Counted from the stretch's first letter, positions 28,820 through 39,118 are shown. The stretch is DNA of 64,000 nt from Durusdinium trenchii (GCA_963970005.1 CAXAMN010025317.1:124001-188000); one strand, 5' to 3'. The notes: generated by a model from the sequence alone, not told the origin. Program-made: numbers and translations.

Positions 28820-31644
28820 GATGCAGGGCACGGTGTCCATTTAAGCTGTGCGGCACTGCGGCCCAGAGGGTTTGAAATCAGCTTCGCCACTAAAGCACAA
28901 TAAAGAACATCCTTTTAATAGATGCGTGGGCCGGTGGGCCCCTTTTGTTTGGTGAAGCGAGACATTACCCATGGTGAACACCAGCAAAGCCATGTGCATC
29001 TCCAAAGGGGTCAAGACTCTTGTGATAGTTGTACATCTAGATGTTTACAGTAGTACCCCGCACAAGTGACCCGACGAGTGTTCTTGGTTACGCACAGTTC
29101 CATCGATGGTCCGCCTTCAATGGCATCCCTGCCCTTTGTTCGCCACAGGACAAGAAGAAGAAGTCCAAGAAGGCCCTGCGGAGAAAAGCATTCCCCCCCA
29201 AACACGGAAAAAGACATCCCTGCAAAAACGTCAACTCCTTTGCAGCAGGATTTTTTCGAAGTTGGTGGGGCATGCCAAAGCTGTGCCAACACACGTTTGG
29301 GCTTCAAGGTGTGTGCTTGTGTGCGCGCGCTGGAGGAAACCGATTGATGGACGAAGACGAAGATCCCACAAATCTTGATTCAGCTGATATTGCTGCTCAA
29401 CAGGATAGGAACATATAACATTAAGAGGTCTACTTTTCTGCCTCTACAAGTCACACAAAAACTGCCTCTTCTCGCACATCCTTCGGGCACAGAGGCGAAT
29501 AAGAAGAGCTCATCCTCAAGTGAGGAGGTACGGGGCCTGGGCGGGGTGTGGGGCCGGGGGAAATTTTATGATTCAACCAACTCCCACAACATCAATTTGG
29601 GAATTCTTGTTGGTCCGAATTCCAAGAGAGTCCCACACCGGTGCATCAGTTCTTGTAGAGGTTGGTTTGGGGGTGACCAGGGGCCCACAGGATCCTTCAA
29701 AATCTTCAAACTCGCTGATTTTTCGCCTGTGATGGTACCTGGTCCTTTGTCCATTTTGGTCCCAGTCTTGGTGCCCTAATGCAAGATAATGCAAGGGGTT
29801 TTGTAGTTTTGGAAGGTTCAGGCCAGGCGGAGAACGACGTCGGCGAGTTCGGTTGGCGTTCCTACCGCGCTTGAACGGACGGGTTTGGGAGCGACACAAT
29901 ATTCTTGGGATGCTTCGTGATTCAACCATCCGCACCCACCTTAAGATGGAGGTACTCTTGCCAAGCCAGGGACTGGGAATCTAAAACACGTTGTTTACAA
30001 TCTATTTATCATTTGAGAGGCCCTTTGGCCAGTTTGCATGCCAATGATGCCACCGATGAGGCCTCCAGTTCGCCCCAGCCGCCTGACGGAAGACCGATGC
30101 TGGCCTCTGGCATTGCCCAAGAGCTGCGAGCTGCGCTGCTGAGGAAACAAGCGGCGACTAGGGAGATTTATGATGGATTACAGTGGTTTCAGAGGTTGGG
30201 CTCCCAAGTTCGGTGGTTTATAATGGACCCTAATTGACCCCGATATAAAGGACATCTTTGAGCTTCTGCCATCCACTCTGAAACCAGTGTTTGTTTTCTT
30301 GGTGTTTTTTTGAACATCAGTCAAACATCATTCAGCGCTTGAGGCGTCCAAATCGGGGGCCCAAGGGTGGAGGGTGCAAGTATGGTACTCAGTTCCTGTA
30401 CACCACCCAGCAACAGGCCATAAGGACATCAACGTATCCAAGGCTTTTGGTTTTTGGTTTGCCCTCGCCTGGATTGCAGAGAACTGCCAAGTTCTTTTTG
30501 GACTGGACACCCCTACGGTCCAAGGTGCAGTTTTTGAACCCTGCCTGCCCTATATGGCTCGGGGACGATAGTTGCAAGCAAGTCCTTTCAATAGTAGTTC
30601 CATAGTAGATCAACCTTGAGCAATTAAGCAAGTCCTTTCAATAGTATATAGATCTCTCAATCTCCCCGCAAAATCTTTTTCCAGCTGCTTGGGTGGATGA
30701 TAGTGGATGCGAACCAACCCCGTGACCAACCCACCTTTTCCCGTGACCAACCAGGGCGAAGCTGCGGAGCTGTCCGCCCAGCGCGACGATGCGCTGGGGC
30801 GCCGCGATGCACGGGCGCTGGCCGTGGCGCGTCCAGTGGCGCTTGCAGGTGTGGAGTTCAGGGTAGATGGCGCATGGCCTTTGGGGGAGGATTTTGGTCC
30901 ATCTCTACTCATGACGTGATGCCGATATTTGTGCTGAAAAGTTGGGCCGCCAGAAAACTATAATAGTTTGATGGACATGATTGGGAGCCCAGAAAAGTGC
31001 CAGCTAGGTTGGGGCCTTTTCATGACAAGTGGATAGAATGGAGGACATATATTGTAGCAATTTTGTCTTTGCTTTCAACTGTTTCATATTCTTGTATTTA
31101 TTGTATTTATTGGAGGATGGCTGCCATTGCTCCATCAGTTATAAGGCTCTTCTGAAACACTGACAGCCCCTATTTGTATCAAGTGTCCAACTGCAACAAA
31201 TCATTTGGGAACTTTGGTTGGGATTGTGTAGCTATTTCGTATGACTCCTGTAGGAAGTTGCTCATTTCATTACTATTCCTGCCACTTTGCGCTTTCCTGC
31301 TTGGACAATTATATAATTGGCGTGGTGGCTTCATTTCGACGAATCACAGTCTTTGTACGAGTTTTTTTTTGTCCAAACACTTGAGCTTTCATATTTACCA
31401 GGATAGTTTTTTCAATTTCCCAATTTTTCGCAGGGGAGCAACTCAGCGAAGCCGAGCGGGCTGAACGTGAAGCCTTGCAGAAAGAGGCCGAGGACGCTAA
31501 CCTGTTGCGCTGGGTAACTCTTTTCCTAGTGCTAGGTGACCTAGGGCTCGGCAACCTGTTCTTAGCTTTTGATGGTCTTGTTCTGCCAGCCAGGATCTCC
31601 TGAAGCACCACCGCGAGATGCGTTTGAAGTCTTCAGCTCCATAG
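28769..31644 (+). CDS. Lys-rich protein with coiled-coil C-terminus (locus)
   Basis: The start is ATG 28769 in the context ttgccgccATGG. Exons 28769-28819, 29149-29187 and 29495-29527 join in phase 0 and encode MGKKDAKKVKKKSKKDY, DKKKKSKKALRRK and ANKKSSSSSEE. After a gap, 30061-30165, then 30755-30848, 31434-31513 and 31594-31644 follow; the last three join in phase and read as a charged coiled coil (QLSEAERAEREALQKEAEDA) ending KSSAP with TAG at 31642-31644. The first part looks like nuclear or RNA-associated low-complexity tails. No catalytic domain seen. A donor inside the last exon (ATGC|GTTTG) would let it continue into the CNBDs at 33.5 kb. Confidence 0.6.
29149..29187 (+). CDS. Second exon of the Lys-rich gene
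   Basis: Acceptor gttcgccacag. Reads DKKKKSKKALRRK. The GC donor (AGAAAA|GCATTC) keeps phase 0. Confidence 0.6.
29495..29527 (+). CDS. Third exon of the Lys-rich gene
   Basis: Acceptor gggcacagag, donor GAGGAG|GTACGG. Reads ANKKSSSSSEE, a phosphoacceptor-like Ser/Glu run. Confidence 0.6.
30061..30165 (+). CDS. Exon of the Lys-rich gene
   Basis: Acceptor gccaccgatgag. Reads ASSSPQPPDGRPMLASGIAQ then ELRAALLRKQAATRE. Starts disordered and becomes helical. The end is not fixed (GA donors near 30165-30170, or GT at 30197). Confidence 0.55.
30578..30646. repeat. 19-bp direct repeat
   Basis: GCAAGTCCTTTCAATAGTA at 30578-30596 and again at 30628-30646, with 31 bp between. A local duplication in an intron. 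Confidence 0.8.
30755..30848 (+). CDS. Coiled-coil exon 1 of the Lys-rich gene
   Basis: Acceptor cccgtgaccaaccag, donor GCTTGCAG|GTGTGG. Reads GEAAELSAQRDDALGRRDAR then ALAVARPVALA. Phase 0 in, phase 1 out. Confidence 0.7.
30849..31433. other. Intron of the Lys-rich gene
   Basis: AT-richer, with no exon-like segment. It carries one half-site of the family 3 inverted-repeat element near 30860. Ends in the acceptor ccaatttttcgcag. Confidence 0.6.
31434..31513 (+). CDS. Coiled-coil exon 2 of the Lys-rich gene
   Basis: Acceptor caatttttcgcag, donor CGCTGG|GTAACT. Reads EQLSEAERAEREALQKEAED then ANLLRW, with heptad spacing of Leu and Ala. Joins both neighbours in phase. Confidence 0.75.
31594..31644 (+). 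CDS. Probable last exon of the Lys-rich gene
   Basis: Acceptor tgttctgccagccag, phase 0. Reads DLLKHHREMRLKSSAP then TAG. Confidence 0.65.
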   Translation, partial: DLLKHHREMRLKSSAP

Positions 31645-32663
31645 CCCGCCTGCCATCGCCCCCCTGGTGCTGTCGGAATGGTGGACGGCAATGCCGCCGA
31701 CGGCAACGCAGCGTGGACCTTCCAACTGGCGCAGCTGACCGGCCTCCGTCATGGTTTTGGTGCATCTCCACCATGGAGCCGATCCCCTTCTGCCGCGGCT
31801 GGCGGTATCGTAGCATCTCTCCGGAGGTGTTTCAACGTCAAACGCCTGCAATGTGGATCTGCATTGGCAGGATGGTTTCGCTGCTCAAATCGCAGTGGCC
31901 ACAAAAAATCTGTGCTTGCTTGTTGCCTTGCTTGAGGACAATGAATGACAAAGAACACGTCGAGTACAGCGCTTTTTCTGCAGGTCGGAAAAAGGTGGGC
32001 GCTCGTTATGGTGTATCATTTCATGGCGAGCTGTGGGGTTTGACTTCTGAGGTGGAGAGCTAGGTATACATCATTGACCGCCCAAACGCGACCCTCATAT
32101 ATGGAGGGGTCTGGGGTCGAATCCTCTGGAGGGGGTGCTGGGGTCTCAAATCCCTAGGCTTTGAGGGATCAAGGGCTGTTTGGAGCCTCTGGGTGCAAGC
32201 ACTAAGCACGCCTTGGGGTAGTTCATGGTAGTTCCCAAACTTCAAGGTTTTGGACGTCCCCCTGAAGAGTGAGCACCTATGGTGTCACTTCTCCTTGTCA
32301 TTCCCTCACCTCTTTTTATCCTTTTCCTTTCCTTGTGATCGGCCGCTTGAGGAAGATGGAGTTGATGCTGCAGAAGAAGATGCGGTCCACTGTGCAGACC
32401 CTTTCCTCTGAGGAGACTTGCTGCCCACGTCAGTGTTTCGAAAAAGCCCGCCTTGCCAATGAAGCACCGTCTCATCAACAGCTAGTGTTTTGAGCCTAGG
32501 TGGTCTAAAGATAGCATCTCCAAAGTTGTAGACTGGGGTGATTTGGTCGAAGATGGGTAATTTGAATACGGTGCATCCTCAATCTGGATTGCCATGATTG
32601 ACTACGGCAGAAGTTTGGAACAGGCTTTCTCCGGGCCTCCGGTGTGTTCTGCTTCTTTCGCAG
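31645..32663. other. Coding-like region, unresolved
   Basis: Long + frames (31569-32063, 31678-31935) have short G/C-ending segments in changing frames (for example NAADGNAAWTFQLAQLTGL). A possible exon near 32346-32400 reads EDGVDAAEEDAVHCADP after ccgcttgag. None is firm. Confidence 0.3.
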
Positions 32664-32778
32664 GGGCAAGAGCTACCTTCGCAGCAACCAGGTTGCAAAG
32701 AGACAGGCGTTCGATGCTCCTTCCCCCTTGGGTGGGGTGTTTGGGGCTGAAACGCCAGCGGCGGTCATCCTTTGTCCC
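32664..32778 (+). CDS. Exon, unrecognised
   Basis: Acceptor gttctgcttctttcgcag. Reads GKSYLRSNQVAKRQAFDAPS then PLGGVFGAETPAAVILCP before TGA at 32779. Splice signal and codon bias are good; no family recognised. Confidence 0.6.
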
Positions 32779-32967
32779 TGAAAGCGGATGTGCCGCCACC
32801 AAGTCGGTTTGTTTGAGGGTGGAAGGAACGCCGCCAACCAACTGACCAGTAGTTTATATCATATTGATCATACATTTTCTATATAGAGTAAATGATAATG
32901 CATACGGTATATACTGTACAGACATTCCTCCTCATCAATTGACCTTGTTTTAACGCAGTCCCTTCAG

Positions 32968-33091
32968 GTTCATCTGCGATTGGACGCGCACGCCGTCCGC
33001 GTCACCGTTTGGGACCAAACGTCTCGGCCCAGGCAGCCCACCAGCTTCCTCAAGAATTGCGATCCTTCGCCCCTCGGGATTGGAGAGGAAA
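32968..33091 (+). CDS. Exon, basic/Pro-Ser-rich
   Basis: Acceptor acgcagtcccttcag. Reads FICDWTRTPSASPFGTKRLG then PGSPPASSRIAILRPSGL before TAG at 33092. Probably a linker of the following CNBD protein. Confidence 0.55.
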
Positions 33092-33331
33092 TAGAAGGAC
33101 GAAGGAGTCGAAAGAGACAGACACTTCGATTTTAAGGAGGATGTTGGGCCTTTGTCGGCATTTTGTCTTACTGTAATTACTGTGGAAGTTGCAGATCACC
33201 CAACCAACCGGAAGTCTCCTGATGCGAATGCACGCTTTTCATGTGGCACGCGTACCGTACGCGTGACATCATGTGACTGTGAGTTGATGGAAGCTATCGC
33301 GGCCTAGCAAAAGCATGCTGTGGCTCTTCAG

Positions 33332-33390
33332 AACTCCTGGAACCTTTGAGAAGCAGTTCTTCCACGGGTTTTCTCGGCGAGGGTGTATGG
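33332..33390 (+). CDS. Possible exon before CNBD D
   Basis: Acceptor gctgtggctcttcag. Reads TPGTFEKQFFHGFSRRGC, which could precede helix A of CNBD D. Weak. Confidence 0.35.
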
Positions 33391-33516
33391 TGTTCTCCAC
33401 ACAAGGGGTTAGGGGACAGAACATCTACAAAAGGGTTAGGGATTTGAGAGAGGAACACCTAGCGATTTGGGTTTCTTATTCCTGTCCCCCCCCAAAGACC
33501 TTGCCGTTGCCTGGAG

Positions 33517-33590
33517 GTTTCTCACACGCATGGCCCAACACTTGGAGAAGCAGGCACGTGTTTGCGCGAAGATGGGGAGCATCTTGACCG
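33517..33590 (+). CDS. CNBD D, helix A and strand 1 exon
   Basis: Acceptor cgttgcctggag, phase 2. Reads FLTRMAQHLEKQARVCAKMG then SILTGRE, the helix A to strand 1 order. G/C third positions. End not fixed. Confidence 0.6.
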
Positions 33591-36500
33591 GTCGAGAGAC
33601 TTCATTCAACTGGTTCGGATGGCTCACCTCATTTTGGTTCAAATAGTTAGGAAGTGAGTGGGACTTCTGATGTCGATGTGGGAAAGGTTTGTAGACGTTT
33701 GGAGGCCCATTCCAGTTGCGAGCTTATAGGCTTATCAGCTTATCTACAATCCATGAATATTGACTTCATTTGACTTCCCACGGGGGAGAAAACATGTCAG
33801 ATCACAATACTATATATTACCTTCAGATTCTTTGGATGACAGCCACCAAAGGGTCGTCTTCTGTGTCACTTCCGGGTTTTTTCTTCCCGTGCGGAAGTGC
33901 TGGGGTCTGGGCCTCTGATTGGTCGCGTGCACAAAGCGGCGATGTCGAGGTCTTTCTTCCCGGGCAGACTCTCTTGGAAGAAGGCCCATGTTGCTTTGGG
34001 GATGCAGTTTCGATGCTCGGTGCGGTTTTGCCGGCCAGTGCAAGCAATGGGGAGAATGGATGGCGTAACATGGTTTAACACGGTGTTTCTTGGCATGTGA
34101 CAATAGAGCCGTGCTCAGGTCGAAAAAGGCAATCATGAATCAGGACCAACTTTGGCGTTCGTCCAATCATTTCAAGCGCGAAGCCAACCTCGCGCTTTGT
34201 TTTTCCAGGCCAGACTTACGAAATGGGCCAGAATGGTGTCGGGCCGGCACCGCTGTTTGATCATGCCAAATGCATTATTTTGAGGCGTTGGCAGGAGTGT
34301 GCTAAGTCTTGCTGCCCCTCGAAAACACCAGGGTTCCAAGTCCGGCTTCGTTCCAAGTCCATCCACGCGTGGGCCGCGTGTGTACCGACGCGGGGACCGG
34401 CGCCAGGTGCAGATGCGGGCTTTAGCCTTCTGATCCAGCAAGGCTGGCGGTTTCTCGACGCCCGCGATGGCGTGGGATGAGGTGGGACGGCGTGGTTTGG
34501 GCGTGGCCTGGGCGGGTGCAGTGGACAGAACGTGGCGGCGGCCGACTTCGCACCGATGGGGTGGAAGACGAGCACCGGACCCTCACGTCCTGCAATGCAC
34601 CGGAGCCCCAGCCCCCTCAGTTGTTTTCCCATGTTTTCCCCAACAGTTTTTACCACATCTAACAAGAATATCGCTGCTATCGCTGCTAACAAGAATATCG
34701 CTGCTNNNNNNNNNNATATCGCTGCTATCGCTGCTAACAAGAATATCGCTGCTATCGCTGCTCGCAGGCAATGCTTCCATTGAGAAGGGAGGCCAGGGGC
34801 TCGGAGGGCGGGTCGCAGCATCGTGACCAGTGGCAGCCAGACCTTCTTCCTTGCGCACAAAAGATGCATCGTGCAACGTCCTGTAGTAGATGTTTGAGTA
34901 TATAATACGCAGTGGTGTTATATAGTTGGTGCCAGTTATCATGTACTGTTATTATGGGGCAGTCGGCAGCCTTTTTGCCTTGTTACAGCCCACCAGCAGG
35001 TGTCCTGGCGCAATTTACCAATGATCCCTATAATCCATGCGACCCCATAGGATGGCCAACAGGAGCATCTCGGAAAGTGTGACTTGGTTCTTCCATACCA
35101 CAGGACATCCACCCAGAAGAGTTGCAACATCATGAAAATGCATGGATCGTGAAAAAGGGATCAAAAAGGCACTACTGGACGACGACGGGATGACTTTGGA
35201 CAGATGTCCAGCTGGGACCGCGCCCTCCGACGGTCCGGAGCTGCCGGAGCTCCAGGCCGTGTGGTGGGCCGCATCGGCGCCGGAGAGTGCGATGCCCCGG
35301 TTCTGCGAGAAGAAACGCGGTGGAGAGGGGGCCTGTGTTGAAAACGCCAGGGCCATGATCATAGACAGCTCAAGGCTTTAAACAAGAATTGCAGTATATG
35401 ATAGTATATGTATTGTATTGTATTGTATTGTAATATATACTACTATAATACTGTATATATATATATAATAGATTTATTTTTTGATTTTTGTCAGGTAAAC
35501 ACTTGACAGTCCATCTCAAATCTCCATGTCCATCTTCACCGATAGCTCTACCGCACCCCCCAAGAACACACTCCCAAACCGGAGAGCAGCACCGGGACCG
35601 CAAGCCGGCGAGCCCCTCCGGAGGTTCATCGGAGAATCGGTGGCCTTGGGCTTCGTGCCCTCCGCCACGGCCACCGTGCGCGCGGACGAGAGGAGCGGCG
35701 CTGCGGGGGGCGGACGCGGTGCGGTACGTGGGGGCCCGAGGACGGCGGGGGGGGGGGTGTGGGCGTGGCATAGACTTTGACTTTCTGGAATTCATTATAT
35801 AAGAACCCCTCCAGGACTCCAGTGACTCCAGGACTTGGGAGTGTAACACCTCCCCGCGGCCGGGGGTTTTGATTTGATCAAGAGTCTACATAAGCTCTAA
35901 GAGCTCATGCGGAAATGAAACGAATGGAGTTTGGAGAATGTTACTTTGACTGGGTTGACTGGGCGTGTATGGGTGTGTTGCATTCGTCAAGCTTGTGCCC
36001 CGCCCCTGAAGGAATGTTTTCTCACCGGCACTGAGTGGGTTTTGAGTCTTTTAGCCCCACTGGAGCATGTCAGACACACACACCAGAGAAGTGAACAAAC
36101 AACCCTTCTGGTGGTGAATCTGCTTTCAGATGTCTACACAGTAGCCGAGTAGCCGATTGGTCGTCATGAACCCACCATATCAACATTCATCCAACCCGGC
36201 GGTTCACTTGGTGCCCCTTCCTGGCGCCGAAATCACCCCGCGGTCACGCGGACGGTGCCGATGGCGCGGACGATGCCGGTCGTTCCGACGTCGTTCTGCC
36301 CCCGAGTCACGAGACGGAGGATGCTGACGTTCGCCATCAACAACACCGCCTTCCGGGAACTGGTCGACGAGTTTCCCGAGGAGACCTCGGAGCTCCTGAG
36401 CCGTGGAGACTTGAGACCTCGGAGCTCCTGGAGCGGCGGAGCGGCTTCAACCAGGTCCCGCTAGGTTGAGACACCACGAGGTTCGTCAAAAGGAAGGGTC

Positions 36501-38094
36501 CATAGGTAGAGGTGTTCGGTCTCCCCTCAGGCGCCCCCTCAGGTTGAATGGTCGAATGGTCCAGAGCACCAAGTTCCCAACTCAAGAGTTTCACACAACT
36601 CCCATGGGTGCATCGCTACTAATGAGTCACCGGTGCATCGCTACGTTTGCAACCGGTGCATCGCTAGGTTCGCCGCTTCGTCTTGCGACGAATGAGGAGA
36701 AGCAGCGGCTGTTGGATTTGGTCCAGCAACGGCAAGAGGCCGAGGGCCGGCTGGACCGGAGCCCTTCGGCCCGCGACGTGGTAGCGAACCATCGCCGGAA
36801 TCAAGGGGCGGGGTAGTGAGATCTTACACAAGAGGAACGGATGTAGTGACATGTAGTGACTATTGGATGATACAGACCCCATAATGGATAGAAAAGTAAC
36901 TCCCCACTCAACATGTATTGAAGTCATGGTCTCCACTGCCCACTCTCTATTTGGGGGAGCACTATATAAATGAATCCTGCAAGTCACAGATGGCCTCTTT
37001 GCTCCATTGCAGCGATCATGCTGAGACAGCCGCGTAACGGCGAGGCTCCAAGGCGGAGATCTTCCGCCAGGGTCTTCAACCAGGTGGGGCCGAAAGCACC
37101 TGTGGGGGCGAAGGGGGGGACCAAAAGGAAAAAAGACCACATGACACACACACGGGGGGGGTAGTATACATGTCTGCACTTACACACATACATCTCAGCC
37201 TCATTACAAAAGATCAGATGACTTAGAGCTTTGTATACCTGATGCAGTGAAGACAGCAGACCCGTGAGGAACCGCATGTGAGGAGGAACCGTGAGGAACC
37301 ACCGAGGAAAAACGACACCAGAACACCATGTGACCCCTTCCTTGCTTTGCGAGCCGCATGTCCCACCTTAGGACCTTAGGAACCACAGAAAAAAAACGCC
37401 CATCCGTCCAGACCGGTTCGGGGGTAGGGAAGGCCAGCTGATGTTCAACATCCAGGGAGTACCAGCGGCCAGTGCCAGCGGCCGATCCTCGAAGCAACAT
37501 CGCTCACCTTTTCAGCACGCGCCACCGGTTCCCCCGTTCCGAGAGGGTTGAAGGGGCAGGGTACGGGGCCGATGGCCAGAGGACCCACCCGTCAAGCCAC
37601 CTCACGGGAGAGGACCCACCTCATGGAGAGGCGGCATCGATACCAGAGAGCCGGAGCATCCAGGGGCCCTGGTTGTTTCCAGGCTGGGTGCAGCTTGTGG
37701 GACCCAAAAAATCCTCCAAACCATCCAGCCCACCCTGGACTCTGTCAAATTCCATTTGAAAGAGGACATGCTTATCATTGCAATCCAGCAGTCCAAAGGA
37801 AGGGTTTTGAGTAGTTCCAGCCGGTGAGTGGATGTTCTGGGCACCCCGATCCTACAAGAGGCACCCCGACAGGGAACTGCTATCCCAATGTTCAGTCAAT
37901 TTCTTGCAGATAAAGAGGTCCTTCTTCAGCTTCTTCAGCACCGGTCCGTGCTCGTTCTTCGTTTCCGTCAGGTGTTGGCGGTGAACGCCTTGACCTCCTT
38001 GCGCGAAACGGTGAAGACACCGGATGGCACTGACCGAGGCACCCGTGCCGCTGCGCAGACGTTTGAGACTGGCTGGGACTCAATCTTTCCCTAG
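33517..38094 (+). CDS. Degenerate CNBDs D and E with a charged tail (locus)
   Basis: CNBD D: 33517-33590 (FLTRMAQHLEKQARVCAK, then MGSILTGRE), 33896-34050 (SGDVEVFLPGQTLLEEG, then PCCFGDAVSMLG) and 34407-34475 (ADAGFSLLIQQGWRFLDARD). CNBD E: 35605-35690 (RFIGESVALGFVPSATATV) and 36320-36402 (FAINNTAFRELVDEFPEE). Further exons at 36668, 37013, 37516 and 37972 make a charged, disordered tail ending at TAG 38092-38094. In D the cassette Glu is Asp and the Arg is lost; in E the Glu stays and the Arg is lost, so nucleotide binding is doubtful. It may be a gene of its own or the continuation of the Lys-rich gene. Confidence 0.6.
33896..34050 (+). CDS. CNBD D, strand 3 and cassette exon
   Basis: Reads WSRAQSGDVEVFLPGQTLLE then EGPCCFGDAVSMLG, matching G-x-V-E-V ... 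G-P-x-x-F-G-E-A-x-x-x-L-G with Asp for Glu. The acceptor could be tgcggaag (33895) or cacaaag (33930). Confidence 0.55.
34407..34475 (+). CDS. CNBD D, strands 7-8 exon
   Basis: Acceptor gaccggcgccag, phase 1. Reads ADAGFSLLIQQGWRFLDARD. GA donor after GGCGTGG possible. Confidence 0.5.
34662..34762. repeat. 27-bp tandem repeat around the assembly gap
   Basis: Unit AACAAGAATATCGCTGCT plus ATCGCTGCT, at least three copies. The gap lies inside the array, so its true copy number is unknown. It ends in an acceptor (tcgctgctcgcag). Confidence 0.9.
34706..34715. other. Assembly gap (10 N)
   Basis: Ten N inside the tandem repeat. Frames crossing it are not reliable. Confidence 1.
34768..34823 (+). 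CDS. Candidate exon, possibly terminal
   Basis: Acceptor cgctgctcgcag, phase 1. Reads NASIEKGGQGLGGRVAAS then TGA at 34824-34826. Third positions G/C rich. Confidence 0.45.
35212..35350 (+). CDS. Exon, unrecognised
   Basis: Acceptor acagatgtccag. A strongly G/C-ending frame reads GTAPSDGPELPELQAVWWAA, then PRFCEKKRGGEGACVENA. Lies between CNBDs D and E; could be the N-terminal part of E. Confidence 0.55.
35399..35470. repeat. (TATTG)n and TA-rich tract
   Basis: Four to five TATTG units at 35409-35432 followed by TA repeats; intron sequence. Confidence 0.9.
35605..35690 (+). CDS. CNBD E, phosphate-binding cassette exon
   Basis: Acceptor gggaccgcaag, phase 1. Reads GEPLRRFIGESVALGFVPSA then TATVRADE. 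Matches F-G-E-x-A-L ... T-A-T-V-R-A with an extra Ile and Pro-Ser in place of the Arg. Confidence 0.65.
36320..36402 (+). CDS. CNBD E, helices B-C exon
   Basis: Acceptor cacgagacggag, phase 2. Reads MLTFAINNTAFRELVDEFPE then ETSELL. A 32-bp tandem duplication follows at once (36376-36425) and shifts the frame; without one copy the frame would continue ERRSGFNQ to a donor at CCAG|GTCCCG. Confidence 0.6.
36606..36668. repeat. GGTGCATCGCTA repeat, three copies
   Basis: Three copies of GGTGCATCGCTA spaced about 24 bp apart, the last one forming the acceptor of the next exon. Confidence 0.75.
36668..36812 (+). CDS. Exon, charged helical
   Basis: Acceptor gcatcgctag, donor GGCGGG|GTAGTG. Reads ATNEEKQRLLDLVQQRQEAE then GRLDRSPSARDVVANHRRNQ. 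Probably a helix after CNBD E. Confidence 0.65.
37013..37083 (+). CDS. Exon, basic
   Basis: Acceptor tgctccattgcag, donor AACCAG|GTGGGG. Reads IMLRQPRNGEAPRRRSSARV then FNQ. R-R-R-S-S is a typical basophilic kinase site (inference). Confidence 0.65.
37516..37650 (+). CDS. Exon, Arg-rich
   Basis: Acceptor gctcaccttttcag. Reads RATGSPVPRGLKGQGTGPMA, then RQATSRERTHLMERRHRYQ. Disordered. End not fixed. Confidence 0.55.
37972..38094 (+). CDS. Probable terminal exon
   Basis: Acceptor gttcttcgtttccgtcag, phase 0. Reads VLAVNALTSLRETVKTPDGT, then RAAAQTFETGWDSIFP and TAG at 38092-38094. Codon bias is strong right up to the stop, so a real C-terminus is likely. Confidence 0.65.
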   Translation: MLAVNALTSLRETVKTPDGTDRGTRAAAQTFETGWDSIFP

Positions 38095-38980
38095 CCTTCC
38101 AACAACATCATAGATAAAGGATGATGATAAAGGGTAAAAAGGAATAGTCGCAATAGGTTTACCGTTTTGATTTGATCTCTCTTTGTAGTGTAATTAGAAT
38201 CCTTGGGAGATTGTGCGTGTTCGCACTTTTTCAAGGGTGCTGGTGGTCAGGTGGTTGGACTATGTTGGACTGTTGATTGGGGTGCGGGATATATAAGTTG
38301 CCCGCTGAGCCTACCGTACAGTTGCTTGGTCGATTTTCTCATTGATCATGTTCATCTTTCACAAAGCTGCTGCCCTTCAAGTTTGAGGTCACTTCAACAT
38401 ATGAATTTCCATTGCCCCGCCCGGACCAGAAGTCACTCTCTCGGGGCCCGTGCCAGACAGCGTGGCCGAAAGCAGCCCACGACCTGTGCCTGGGCTTTCA
38501 CTTGGAGTGGACTGCTAAAGTGACAGAATTTGAGTGTGCATTTCAATCGGGAGAACCCCAACCCATGGGGTTTGGCTGAATTTCCCTTCTTCCAGGGGGG
38601 TCTTCGAGAGGTCTCCGGATTTTAGTGCACCCCCATTTGGTTGCGACACTTTGCACCACCTATAAGCTAGGCAACAGCATGGAACAGATCAAAGGCCTCA
38701 GTGTTTCCAGCATTTTGCGGAGGATTCTTCCTTCAACAGCAAGCAACCTGCAGTAGAATGTCCGCACCTTGCACTTGCAGCACATACTGACATCCGCCAT
38801 CACGGGATTTGTTGGCATGACCACATGGCCTAGTGTTGTTTTGTGCTGTATACTGTATACTGTATATAGTTGTTAACTCACTCTCGAACTAGTAACGTGA
38901 GAATGCTGGTCTTTTCAGCTGTGAAACTCCCTCAGAAGTTCCTAATTAATTAGCCTATGCTTGCCCAAAGTGTCCGCAAG
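38095..38980. other. Intergenic or intron-like stretch
   Basis: Mostly non-coding. A G/C-ending segment at 38415-38500 reads two ways (RTRSHSLGARARQRG or GPVPDSVAESSPRP) without splice support. Confidence 0.4.
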
Positions 38981-39090
38981 ACGGCAGAGTGGTGCTTCGG
39001 GGCGACCGGCGGGGCCTGCGCCGATCTCATGTGGCATGCGCGTCAGGGATTTCTATTGTTCGGTGCCAGACGACCTGTTCGGTGCCAGTG
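38981..39090 (+). CDS. Candidate exon, unrecognised
   Basis: Acceptor aagtgtccgcaag. Reads TAEWCFGATGGACADLMWHA then RQGFLLFGARRP. Another frame here is also G/C-ending. The next exon starts only 28 nt later, so the two may not both be right. Confidence 0.4.
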
Positions 39091-39118
39091 GTTATAACAC
39101 TTGTTTTCATGTTGGCAG

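Noticed and set aside
14597..33400. Kinase catalytic domain expected for a PKG with several CNBDs
   Set aside because: No glycine loop, H-R-D or D-F-G motif was found on + in or around the CNBD region, so PKG was not called.
34261..34869. 202-codon - strand frame crossing the N gap
   Set aside because: Depends on ten unknown bases and a tandem repeat; antisense to CNBD D exons.
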